A DNA stretch of 64,000 nucleotides from Chondrilla cf. caribensis (Eukaryota > Porifera > Demospongiae > Chondrillida > Chondrillidae), in NCBI GenBank assembly GCA_964020155.1, contig OZ026570.1:382019-446018 (forward strand), written 5' to 3'. The position numbers were made by a program, and so were the translations under genes. Within the stretch, counting starts at the first letter, position 1. Each line of letters opens with the position of its first letter. This document shows positions 1 through 21,059 of this stretch, piece by piece. The notes below the pieces were generated by a model. It saw only the letters and a list, made by a program, of their open reading frames with translations, ran no database searches and was not told the DNA's origin.

Positions 1-265
1 AGACTACCTACCACCCACTGGGTACCCCACCTACCACCCACTGGGTACCCCACCTACCACCCACTGGATACACCACCTACCACCCACTGGGTACCCCACC
101 TACCACCCACTGGATACACCACCTACCACACACTGGATACCCCACCTACCACCCACTGGGTACCCCACCTACCACCCAATGGGTACCCTACCTACCACCC
201 ACTGGATACCCCACCTACCACCCACTGGGTACCCCACCTACCACCCACTGGGTACTCCAACTACC
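1..265. repeat. 23-bp minisatellite in MCRS1 intron
   Basis: About 11 tandem copies of a 23-bp unit (core CCACCTACCACCCACTGGGT) with a few variants (GGATAC for GGTACC). It lies in an intron of the minus-strand MCRS1-like gene, just beyond the exon ending at 309, and continues off the left edge. Confidence 0.9.
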
Positions 266-308
266 ATACGATAACTGATTTCACCACTTCTCCACAGACT
301 GCACTCAC

Positions 309-2116
309 CTTCTTGGTCACAGAGGAGACAAAAGTGCCGCATAAGAGCCCAGTGGTATTGAAGAGCCCGGGGGCACCTAGTGAAGTGGAAAGTGCTCACA
401 TTATCTTCTAGCAGCGTCTGAAAGGTCTTCAATTCTCCTAAATTTGACTGAAATCGAAGACAGAATCACAGATGACAGCCATGGAACTGGAAATAGACAG
501 TGTGGAGTTGTGAAAACAGCACACATTCTCAAGTATTGAGTGCACATGCCAGTATGACTCGAAACATCACAATCAAGACTGCCTACATATGGGACAAGTT
601 TCATGAGGTGGTCCTATTTCTGATCACAGGCAACACAACATGGGAAGTCCTACTACTGAGGAGGTCTGAGCAGTGTTCTACCGGTGAGACATCATGTGAT
701 AATCACATGACATCAGCTGTTGTTTACCCTTGAGGCACAGTCAACACTCACGGAAGGAATGGTGCTGAGAAGAGACTCCTCTTCCTCGCTCCACGGGACC
801 TCCTGTGTCTCCGATGCCAGTACTCCTGGTTGCACTGACTGGATAGCCTGAACTGAAAGCCTGGGAGACAGAGGCAGAACGCCCAACAGACATACCGTAT
901 ACCAATGGTCTGAATGAGGTCTGTAGCACCTCCCGGAGGGAGGGTGTGCATGCATCGATATTGGTATTATTTTGTGTCATGTGGATAGCCTGAACTGACA
1001 GCCTGGGAGACAGAGGCAGAACACCAAACAGACATACCGTATATCTGGAAATATTGGCAGTGATTTAATTTGGCGATTCGACTGCCAAATTAATATTCGT
1101 CAGTCAACATTTGCGTTTTAACGTTATCAACTCTCATTCTGGCAAACCGCCAAATTTAAATTCTGCCAATAATGCATTGGGTCAGTTTTCGGGCAAATCG
1201 CCAAATTTTATGACCAACAATATTTCTGGATATACGTATAGTATTGTTCATAGCGTTCAGTATCACCACTTCAGTGATTGGATGTCAGTGCAACTATGTA
1301 CAGTACGTATGTGTCATAAAGAATCATTACGTAATGTAATCCTTATTAAGCCGTAATTGCGTACATTACGATATGTCAAGTTTTCTGTGATGTATACCCA
1401 TATGGACACCCTCCAAGTGCCAGCAGTGGGCGTACTCAGTGGTACCACTCCAAAGCATTAGTAGCACCTACGCATGTACGTACGTACATATGTGCAAATA
1501 CAGTGAATTCTCGTCAATCTGCCATCGCTTTATCTGCCAAACCTTTTAATCCACCACAATTTCCCAGTACCAAAATACAATGTACAAGTATTCAACATCC
1601 AGTTGATCCACCAAACTTGTTAATCCACCATATTCTTTGAAAATGAATTGCGGCAAATTAAGGAGCATTCACTGTAGTAGTACTTGCACTCACTAACACT
1701 TCACACACTTGGTACTACAACTTAGTACATTCCGTGCACTATGATCTCGTGTTATGATGTTGTTACTGCTGCAGACATCACCTTAACTAACTTAGAAATG
1801 TGTTTGTCGTAAAGGAGAGCTTGCCACCTTGACTCAATCTCCTTCAGAGTGAACTTGCAGGAGAACTTGACGCCTGCATGGACTGCATTCAAGTCATTGG
1901 TCTGCAGGAAAAAAGACATGTGACTGTCATGTGGTTGTCACATGATAGCACACCCAACAGGATAGCACACCTGCTCAACAGCATTGATCAACAGGATGTC
2001 ATCAGTTGCCCTCCACCTTCCGATGTCCTTCACACACATTTGCACCTGCACCACAAGTATGTATGTACATACATAGGAAAAGACTCTATATTGTATGTGT
2101 GTGCATGTGTGTTTGC

Positions 2117-2170
<54 letters not shown>

Positions 2171-3166
2171 TTTCTTTAGAACTTACAGAGCCAAAGTTCT
2201 TTACTGGTCGTTTGTCCACTTTGGATGTAGTGCTCTGGAAAGAGAGAGGTACGTACATGATAGTCTCACATGGTCAGACAAAGCCAAAAGAGGCGGCAGC
2301 CATTTAAAAACAGGACCCAAAGTGAAGTCTAGCTACACGAGACTAGGTACACAGCACCTGGTGAATGAACAAGACCAAGATTAATACTCACCTTCTTTTG
2401 AGCAGATGAACTTTCAGATTTGGACCTTTTTGTCTGTCGTGCTTCACTCCCAGTTTTAGTCACTGTGTCGTCACTTTTGGTACGCTTCGTGCCTCGGAGC
2501 GACACCTGCACATCTTTGCCACCAGATTTACTACCCGGTGTATCCAGAGACACCCCCCCAGAAGGTGTGGCTGCAGTACTCTCAGGTATGCTTATAACCG
2601 ACTCAAGGGAAATTCCCCTTAAAGGTGTAATACCTGCACTCTCTGGTATACTCGATGTGCTACTCATTGAGGGAGTAGAAAACCCTAAATGGTACATAAA
2701 TTTCATGTGATAGTCATGTGAATATCACACTACACTACAGTAGGCATGTGTCTCATCTCTTACCCTTGAACAAAGATGACAATGGAGTCGGAGTGAGGGG
2801 GGTACCCGTTGCTGGGGTGGACATCTCAGTCAGGTTTACTTCTTGATCTCCTGAGGATTTCGGGGACAGAGATGACAGAAAAGACCATCCTAATCTGTTC
2901 GATATACCAGGAGATATTGCCGCCAAAGAAGATATAATCTTTTCCGTGTTCTGTGATGTCAAGGTGGGATGTTTGAGAAGTTGCTCCAGCCCTGGAGAAG
3001 AAGGCTGTGACTCGTTCGATAACTGTGTTTGAAGGGAAAACAGATTGAGACCAGCTGCTGTCCCCGGTCGAACGTCTTCGAGGTTGTAACGATCCTGAGA
3101 CGGGTTCTCCACAGTACTGTTTTCTTGAGTGGAGAAGTCTGCCGAATCTTCCTCTTTCCCAGCCAT
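309..3166 (-). CDS. MCRS1: Microspherule protein 1 (MCRS1)-like, 3' part off window
   Basis: Six exons on the minus strand: 3166-2764, 2684-2392, 2045-1971, 1901-1782, 847-752 and 447-309, all with GT-AG borders and matching phases; the gene continues past the left edge. The N-terminal 230 or so residues are low-complexity, Ser/Thr/Pro-rich with a basic KRTKS/KRSKS patch. The MCRS1 core then appears: WRATDDILLINAVEQ, GVKFSCKFTLKEI and SRWQALLYDKHISKL, then an acidic SEEEESLL segment and FQTLLEDNVSTFHFTR..LQYHWALM. The C-terminal FHA domain expected for the family is not in the window. MCRS1 is a nuclear protein found in INO80/NSL chromatin complexes and on spindle microtubules (family knowledge). 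About eight residues of the vertebrate protein between KHISKL and AIQ have no counterpart, so a micro-exon may be missed. The start ATG lies next to an inverted CCAAT box in a short intergenic region shared with the gene to the right. Confidence 0.85.
841..1043. repeat. Duplicated segment carrying a splice acceptor
   Basis: A block of about 61 bp at 841-902 is repeated at 983-1043 with a few substitutions; both begin GGATAGCCTGAACTG and end GACATACCGTAT. On the minus strand the first copy contains the 3' splice site and first bases of the MCRS1-like exon 847-752; the second is an intronic copy of that site. Confidence 0.8.
902..985 (+). repeat. 84-bp dispersed repeat, copy A
   Basis: 84 bp identical to 5055-5138, beginning CCAATGGTCTGAATGAGG and ending TGTGTCATGTGGA. 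Copy A sits between the two halves of the 841-1043 duplication in an MCRS1 intron. The flanks of the two copies are unrelated. Confidence 0.9.
1038..1236. mobile_element. MITE-like element with about 40-bp inverted ends
   Basis: The left end (from CGTATATCTGGAAATATTG) and right end (reverse complement CGTATATCCAGAAATATTG) form imperfect inverted repeats of about 40 bp, both continuing into AATTTGGCGATT. The 200-bp element has no coding capacity and lies in an intron of the MCRS1-like gene. The interior has further short copies of TTGGC/GCCAA. The family is not identified. Confidence 0.6.
1501..1674. mobile_element. Pogo/Tigger-like MITE, copy 1
   Basis: 174-bp element flanked by TA on both sides (1499-1500 and 1675-1676). 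The left end is CAGTGAATTCTCGTCAATC; the right end in reverse complement is CAGTGAATGCTCCTTAATT. TA target sites and CAGTGAA termini are typical of non-autonomous pogo/Tigger elements (established). Related copies are at 13304-13458 and 35094-35268. Confidence 0.75.
2090..2169. repeat. (GT)n microsatellite
   Basis: Interrupted then pure GT dinucleotide run in the MCRS1 intron between exons 2392 and 2045. Long cysteine/valine reading frames over it are artefacts. Confidence 0.95.
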
Positions 3167-3369
3167 CCTCGTGCGAGGAGAACGAATAATCCGATTGGTG
3201 GGTTCTAAAGCGGCGCTAAATTATGTATATCGACAACTAGAGTGTGGCTAGGAGAGACCAGCTCCTTTAGAGGTCCGAGAAAAAGAGAGAAAGGAAGAGA
3301 CGAAGTTTTCTTGAGGTGTGCGCTTAGTGGACACCAACAAACGCCCGTGGTCTTCACCCTGCTTCTCAT
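3167..3369. promoter_or_regulatory. Probable shared promoter region, MCRS1 / AE remnant
   Basis: About 200 bp between the minus-strand MCRS1 start at 3166 and the first plus-strand exon-like ATG at 3369. It holds an inverted CCAAT box (ATTGG near 3194) and several CG dinucleotides. No TATA box is evident. Promoter function is inferred from the head-to-head arrangement. Confidence 0.4.
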
Positions 3370-3984
3370 GGCCACGCCCAGTGTACCGGAAGCGGTGTTT
3401 TCCCCACAACCTGCCGTGCAAAAGCAGACAAGGCGTAAAACTACGATACCCTCGCCACCCCATCGTCGTCATCGGGATCTACCTCGGGCTCTGAGCAAAG
3501 GGTCCCAGATGCTCAAAGAATTTTAAGGTATGTTAATCAGTTAAATACTAAGTACTTCATAAACTCATAAATTTCATGATTGAATAATTGCCTGTGCCTT
3601 CTCCACCTCAGGAAAAGATCGGCCGTTGTCGATCAAGTGGTTCATCACTCTCAACGACCGAGGGTTGTCTTGCCGGTAAGGCAAGACTCCGCGAGCGACT
3701 CGTCGCCGGACACAAGCTAGAGCAGCGAGTCCGGGCTAGGGAGTGAGGAGGACTAATTGAGGATTGGACCTCCATTCACAAAACGGTTTTTCTAAAACCA
3801 TCATACAACAAAGGACATCACAAACACTGGTAACATAAATATACTCAGAAGTGGATGAAGTATATGAAGTAGATGAAGGATATCAATCAGGCAGGTATGT
3901 GAAGGCCCACATGCTAATATAATTTATTCCTATTTGTCATGTATGCTATGGCCTGTGTGTGTGTGTGTGTGCATATGTACATAG

Positions 3985-4251
3985 GTGTACGTTGAATTGA
4001 CTGAGCTATTGTCTGACAACCAAGATGGTTTGTATTGGAAAGAAACAGCGAGATGGATGAAATATGAACAAGACTTTGATGAGGAAAGTCGGCAGTGGAG
4101 TGGCCCACATGTCTTGGGCTTGGAGTTTGAGAGTCTTCAGATTGTACGAAAAGCCATTGAAGAAGGCACTTTCTCGTTTGACAGAGAAGGGATGACCGAC
4201 TTTGCCAGCATCGTCCATTCTGTGTTGGATGAGTTAATACACACACATTGA
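3985..4251 (+). CDS. AE cytoplasmic-domain exon, possibly still expressed
   Basis: An 88-codon open exon preceded by a TACATAG acceptor, ending in TGA. It encodes the start of the band 3-type cytoplasmic domain (WKETARW, DFDEESRQWSGPHV). An AATAAA at 4753-4758 lies about 500 bp downstream, so a short transcript encoding only a cytoplasmic-domain fragment is possible. Its coding sequence is undamaged to the stop, unlike the later fragments of the same remnant. No signal shows that it is translated. Confidence 0.45.
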   Translation: MYVELTELLSDNQDGLYWKETARWMKYEQDFDEESRQWSGPHVLGLEFESLQIVRKAIEEGTFSFDREGMTDFASIVHSVLDELIHTH

Positions 4252-4540
4252 CTTGATGAAGTGGGGACTTTCCAGCTGATGCAAGTCCTCCACAAGATAC
4301 ACAGCCATGTGCATGAGTCAACTCTATGAAATGCGATTCGAAGTACGTACATACACACATTTGTAGTGTTCATAAAGTTCATTGTATGTGGCACATATGT
4401 TCTGATTAGTTGGAAGTATTTGAGTTTACCTTTTGACAATTATTGTGGAACTTTTCACTTCATGGGAGACAACAGAAGATTGTTGGCCACACTGTTTGCT
4501 GATGAGGTCCATACCGAATATGATATATAATATATAACAG

Positions 4541-4588
<48 letters not shown>

Positions 4589-4598
4589 TGTGTGTGTG
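4541..4598. repeat. (GT)n/(GC)n compound microsatellite
   Basis: GT run passing into tetranucleotide GTGC repeats and back to GT, in the gap of the AE remnant. The rest of 4252-5268 shows no coding exon apart from the 84-bp repeat. Confidence 0.9.
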
Positions 4599-4752
4599 TC
4601 AGTGTATTTATAATCCTTCACAAAAAAATGTGTCCAAATATTTCAGATTGTGAGTACTCAAATTGTGATGAAATACTTCAAATTGTTTGTTCTTTATCAT
4701 AATTGCACTATGAATTGCTTAGGAGTTTAAGTTGTCTAAGCAATCACGTCTC

Positions 4753-4758
4753 AATAAA
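4753..4758 (+). terminator. Polyadenylation signal AATAAA
   Basis: Canonical AATAAA on the plus strand, about 500 bp after the stop of the AE cytoplasmic-domain exon. It could end a truncated transcript, or be chance in AT-rich DNA. Confidence 0.4.
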
Positions 4759-5054
4759 GGAACGTGATAGAACAATCCAAACTATGCTTTGCATTCATTG
4801 AAATTGCTGAATGTCTATACAGCCAAAAACGGCCGTTTTCCAAAATACATCCCCCTCTTCGTCAATGAGTTGTGTACGTACCTTTGAATATAGACATCCC
4901 CCAGGCAGCAATTATGGATGTATAGGGTATTTCTGCATAACATAATCATACTGGAGTTTGTATAGTACGTACATGCTGGAGTTTGTGTAGCTACGTACAT
5001 GCTGGAGTTTGTGTAGCTATGGTATAATTCGCTTTAGAGATTTCAATCTCAATG

Positions 5055-5138
5055 CCAATGGTCTGAATGAGGTCTGTAGCACCTCCCGGAGGGAGGGTGT
5101 GCATGCATCGATATTGGTATTATTTTGTGTCATGTGGA
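5055..5138 (+). repeat. 84-bp dispersed repeat, copy B
   Basis: Identical over 84 bp to 902-985, in the same orientation, in the internal gap of the AE remnant where membrane-domain exons would be expected. Confidence 0.9.
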
Positions 5139-5268
5139 CACTGGGCATGACACATTATATCTGTTATTATGTTACTAAAAGTGAGTTTCAAAGAACGTAA
5201 CACTTCATTTCATACAAAATGGGTTAATAATATGATGACTGTGGTAATTATGGTAGGTTTGCTATAAC

Positions 5269-5502
5269 TTACGCGTGGTTCTCCTTCAGATACAACACAT
5301 CGTCAGTGAATTTGGAATATGCACGACCATAGCGGTCGTAGTTCTTGTCTCCTTTGTCTCCCGCCACGCTGTCTGGATGGAAAACCTGCAGATAGGTGTT
5401 CCCTACAGTCCATCGGATAAGACATTCAGGCGATATTGGGTTGTCCATCCTTTGGGGGGGAGGAAAGTCCTTGGCCGTCGGAGCAATCTTTGGTGTTTTC
5501 AT
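5269..5502 (-). CDS. Small unrecognised protein or terminal exon (77 aa)
   Basis: Minus-strand frame from ATG at 5502 to TAA at 5269. Composition looks protein-like rather than repetitive: KDFPPPQRMDNPISPECLIR and DRYGRAYSKFTDDVLYLKE, with many Pro, Asp, Tyr and Lys. A CAG directly before GTATG could be a splice acceptor, making this the last exon of a longer gene whose 5' part was not found. I do not recognise the family. The Pro/Tyr-rich, acidic style recalls small axonemal proteins, but that is a guess. It lies inside the gap of the AE remnant, on the opposite strand. Confidence 0.4.
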   Translation of the reverse strand: MKTPKIAPTAKDFPPPQRMDNPISPECLIRWTVGNTYLQVFHPDSVAGDKGDKNYDRYGRAYSKFTDDVLYLKENHA

Positions 5503-6211
5503 ACCTGCACTTCTGGTTAGCACTTATGCTAGTTACTGAATTTGACATCCTTTTGCACTCAACAATGGAATGTTTGAGGTTTTTGTGCTCTTAATACTCC
5601 TCACCCTCCTGTTACAGATCGCTATGCTTTTCTTCATCGAACATCAGTTGACTGTCATCACTGTTTGTTGTTCTTATCATAAACTCAAAAAATGATGTGG
5701 ATACCACTGGGACCTCCTACTGGAGGGCGTGGTCGTTGGTCTCTGTTCTGTGTTTGGACTACCGTGGGTATGTGGTGCTCTGACACGCTCCGTCCAACAT
5801 CTCCAGGCTCTGACTGTATACAGCAAGACCAATGCCCCCGGCTCCAAGCCCAAACTACTCAAGGTGCACGAGCAGAGAGCAGAGAATCACCAACGTGGCT
5901 GTACACATTCTGATTGGTGAGTTGTAGGTAATATTTGCTGCTAATCAATTATTATGCTAGACATAATAGCCCACAGTTATTGTGTATGAGATCTAGGACA
6001 TTGTCCAACACTATACCAATACCGTGTACCTACTGTCCAAATATGTACCCATGTATCTACCCATGTTCACAATATTGTTGGCAACATTCATTTAAGTCAT
6101 TTCGTTGTTTGGACTCACGACAAATGGGATGGCTAGCATATTGTGTGTTCCTTGACTAAATTGAGCATTTTCACTCTAATCAGCTGTAACTGACATAAAC
6201 ACCCACATTTG

Positions 6212-6222
6212 TAGTGTGTGTA

Positions 6223-6296
<74 letters not shown>

Positions 6297-6308
6297 TGTG
6301 TGTGTGTT

Positions 6309-6370
<62 letters not shown>

Positions 6371-6432
6371 TGTGTGTGTGTCTGTGTGTGTGTGTGTGTG
6401 TGTCTGTGTGTGTGTGTCTGTGTGTGTGTGTT

Positions 6433-6496
<64 letters not shown>

Positions 6497-6560
6497 TGTG
6501 TGTGTGTGTCTGTGTGTGTGTGTGTTTGTTTGTGTGTGTGTGTGCATGTGTGTGTGTGTG
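6212..6560. repeat. Long (GT)n microsatellite
   Basis: About 350 bp of GT repeat with periodic TCTG and TTTGTTTG interruptions, in an intron of the AE remnant (between 5916 and 6681). All long reading frames across it, on both strands, are repeat artefacts. Confidence 0.97.
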
Positions 6561-7482
6561 TAATGCAATATAACATAATGCGTTCCTGCAGGTAAAATTA
6601 GCTTTCACTATACATTTCAGTTTCAAATCATCACCTTTCCATCATGATCACATACGTCTACTTTCTCACTTTCACTCCAGTTCTCTCTCCATGGCTGAGT
6701 GTGGTACTCTCCCATATTCACACCCCTGTTGTCCTGGGGGTATTCCTCTACTTACTTGGTGTACATTTCTCTACACGGGATCCAAGTGATACATCGACTC
6801 AAGCTGTTGGTCCTGCCCTGGACCTACAAAAGCCACATCTCATACATCAAGGCAGTTCAGAAGTGGAAAGTCCACCTCTACACTGTGATCCAGTTGGGAC
6901 TGGTTGTGGTGCTATGGGCCATCAAACTCACCCCTGTGGCTATGTCCTACCCACTCCTGGTGGTGCTAATCATCCCAGTGCCCAAATTCCTCACAAAGTA
7001 CATTTATACAGAAAAGGAGATTCACACTGTGAGTAAATACCAGCCACAACTTTGAAAAAACAGTCTCGCGGGAATCTACTAATGCCCTTTACATGATAAG
7101 TTCACTTGTGAGATCATTGTAGATTTGAGGATCACTAATCTGATGAAGGTCTCCATGATACAGAGCTCCTTCTGTACTAGTAAACCTCAATACTATGTTA
7201 CATTTTAAGTGAAGTGATCTCGCATGAGGTGTGGCTCAGATAGTTCAAACTGTAGCTCAACTGTTTTTTTTTCATTTTCGCATCCAACAGATGTCTGCTG
7301 GTGGTGATTTCCTAGACTACCAAATTGTACTTAATTCTATCAGTACACTGGAACCGAAACTACATACACGTGCTCTGTTTGTGCTCTAATGGCCTTCTAC
7401 CCTCTCCTGCTCCTAGCTTGACGGAGAAGACATCTACAATGAAGATCAAGATGAATACGACACCCTTCACGTACCTTATTAG

Positions 7483-7975
7483 GTCCAGAAGCATGCCATA
7501 ACATTTACATTGTATGGATTTTCACTACAATGTGCACATCTGTGCAGGTAACTAAGTATTAACGGCATTAAGGCGTTAACATATGCCATACTATTGCTGT
7601 ATTGTCCCGTCTATTCAGTCCATACGTGGACTGCTTACTTGGCTACTGTCCTTGCATGAGGTATTTATAGGTAATATTGAAATTTGCATAACATAACCGG
7701 CATAAAGTGTACACAGACAACGAAATTTATTTAGCTGTGCACGAATCAATCACGTGAACGTGTGCGTATCTGCTGATCGAGTAGAATAATGGTACTATAC
7801 CTACGTGTATTTGCGGGGGCGGGACCGACCAGCGGTTCTGTTGTACGTGACATCGACTGCCAGACAGATCGACGGTCGTTTGATTTCTCGGGATTTGACC
7901 AGAAATTCTAACTTTCTTCTCTTCGTACAATTTTGCTTTGACATGAACGCTTTCTCGTCCTAGTATTGATTTAAC
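7483..7975. other. Intergenic region and probable SLC4 promoter
   Basis: 493 bp between the stop of the AE remnant and the ATG of the intact SLC4 gene. Nothing coding was recognised. The 3' half, from about 7730, has more CG dinucleotides and probably holds the promoter and 5' UTR. Confidence 0.4.
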
Positions 7976-20031
<12,056 letters not shown>

Positions 20032-20399
20032 GCTTTTTGTACCAAGCACCACGTCCTGTATTGAAGCCAGTTAGAGTGATGGTTTATTTATTGGGAACAA
20101 TATTTATTATTTGCGCTTTATAATGTATTGGCAATGTTTGGTGAAATAATGATATTAATGATGTGAATTATTGGTACGTATGTAATTACATTCGATATTA
20201 CACATAATTTAATGATAAAATGTTTAATACATACCACACACGATTCAACAATAATGTTAAACATCACATGATTGAATCATAATATGTCTGGAATAGGTAA
20301 TTTCACAATTTTATACTATAAGTGTTATGTTTAGCTAGTGTTTCCAATCTATGGGAGAGAATATGGTGTAAAACACTCAGCACATTTTGGCATGTATGG
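20032..20399. other. SLC4 3' UTR / intergenic, AT-rich
   Basis: AT-rich sequence after the SLC4 stop. No exact AATAAA was seen on the plus strand and no coding exon was recognised. Confidence 0.4.
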
Positions 20400-20960
20400 C
20401 TAATGGCAGGGAGAAGTGGCACACAGATATTCGGTACAGACCTGTTACTTATGAAAATAATTCCCATCTCTGTATGTGGCCTTTAGTACTAGCTACATTC
20501 GAAGTATATAGGTGAAAAAAAATGCTTGGCACCATTCTGCATAGGTTGTGGGAAAGGAGGCGTGTCAACCTGATATTTTAACCAGACCTAGCTTGGGATA
20601 TTAACTAACTTCTGAACCATTCTGCATGGGTCGTGGGAAAGGAGGCGTGTCAACCTGATATTTTAACCAGACCTAGCTGGGGATATGAACTAACTTCTGA
20701 AACAATTCCCATCTCCGTATGTGGCCCATAACTGTAACTACATTCCGAGGTGCTTAGTATTTTTTCAATATAATATGGGAGAGTATATGTAGGAGAGATA
20801 ATGATAAGCACCTTTTTTCATAAACCCATCTACATTCAGAGGTACTTTATATTTTTCAATATAATATGGGAGAGTATATGTAGGAGAAAAAACACCGAGC
20901 ACCTTTTTGCGTAGTTCTGGGAAAGGTTACCATGTGGTCCTCTCAGTTTTCAACTTTTTG
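20400..20960 (-). repeat. Diverged inverted copies of the 187-bp satellite
   Basis: Reverse-complement matches to the main satellite, for example AACAATTCCCATCTCCGTAT and GGAAAGGAGGCGTGTCAACC. One segment of about 88 bp is itself duplicated in tandem (about 20530-20612 and 20618-20700). Orientation flips to forward between about 20960 and 21060. Confidence 0.75.
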
Positions 20961-21059
20961 AGATAAATTCTGATGCATGCACACCTTTCTGGGTACGTTA
21001 TACCCCTCGTGGTGACCAACAAATTTTTATTGCTGTTCCCCATGGCCCCTTGGGTACAG

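Larger units (their letters stand above)
3369..7482 (+). pseudogene. Decayed AE-type SLC4 anion exchanger
   Basis: Fragments match SLC4A1-3-type exchangers in order. A basic/Ser-rich N-terminal piece (3369-3526, 3612-3720) carries an in-frame TAG at 3718. Exon 3985-4251 has VELTELL, WKETARWMKYEQD and WSGPHVLGLEF of the cytoplasmic domain, then a stop. A piece at about 5700-5916 has VFGLPWVCGALTRSVQHLQA. Exon 6681-7028 has VLGVFLY, HGIQVIHRLKLLVLPW and WKVHLYTVIQLG. Last exon 7417-7482 encodes LDGEDIYNEDQDEYDTLHVP, like the acidic C-terminus of AE proteins. Most of the membrane domain between 4251 and 5700 is absent. Two short tandem duplications break the frame: GAGCAGA at 5870-5883 and ACTT at 6750-6757; removing one copy of each would restore alignment to the family. 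The acceptor before 5700 is also missing. Introns remain, so this is an unprocessed remnant, distinct in type from the intact SLC4 gene downstream. Confidence 0.8.

Noticed and set aside
3242..3526. Complete 94-codon gene starting at 3242
   Set aside because: The frame ends right at a splice-donor-like GTATGT, and another frame joins to the next exon-like piece. It is treated as part of the decayed AE copy rather than a separate gene.
6133..6626. Long reading frames of Cys-Val or His-Thr repeats on both strands
   Set aside because: They are translations of a (GT)n/(CA)n microsatellite. The same applies to frames over the other GT/CA tracts (for example near 8300-8900, 14050-14570, 17160-17330, 41300-41790).
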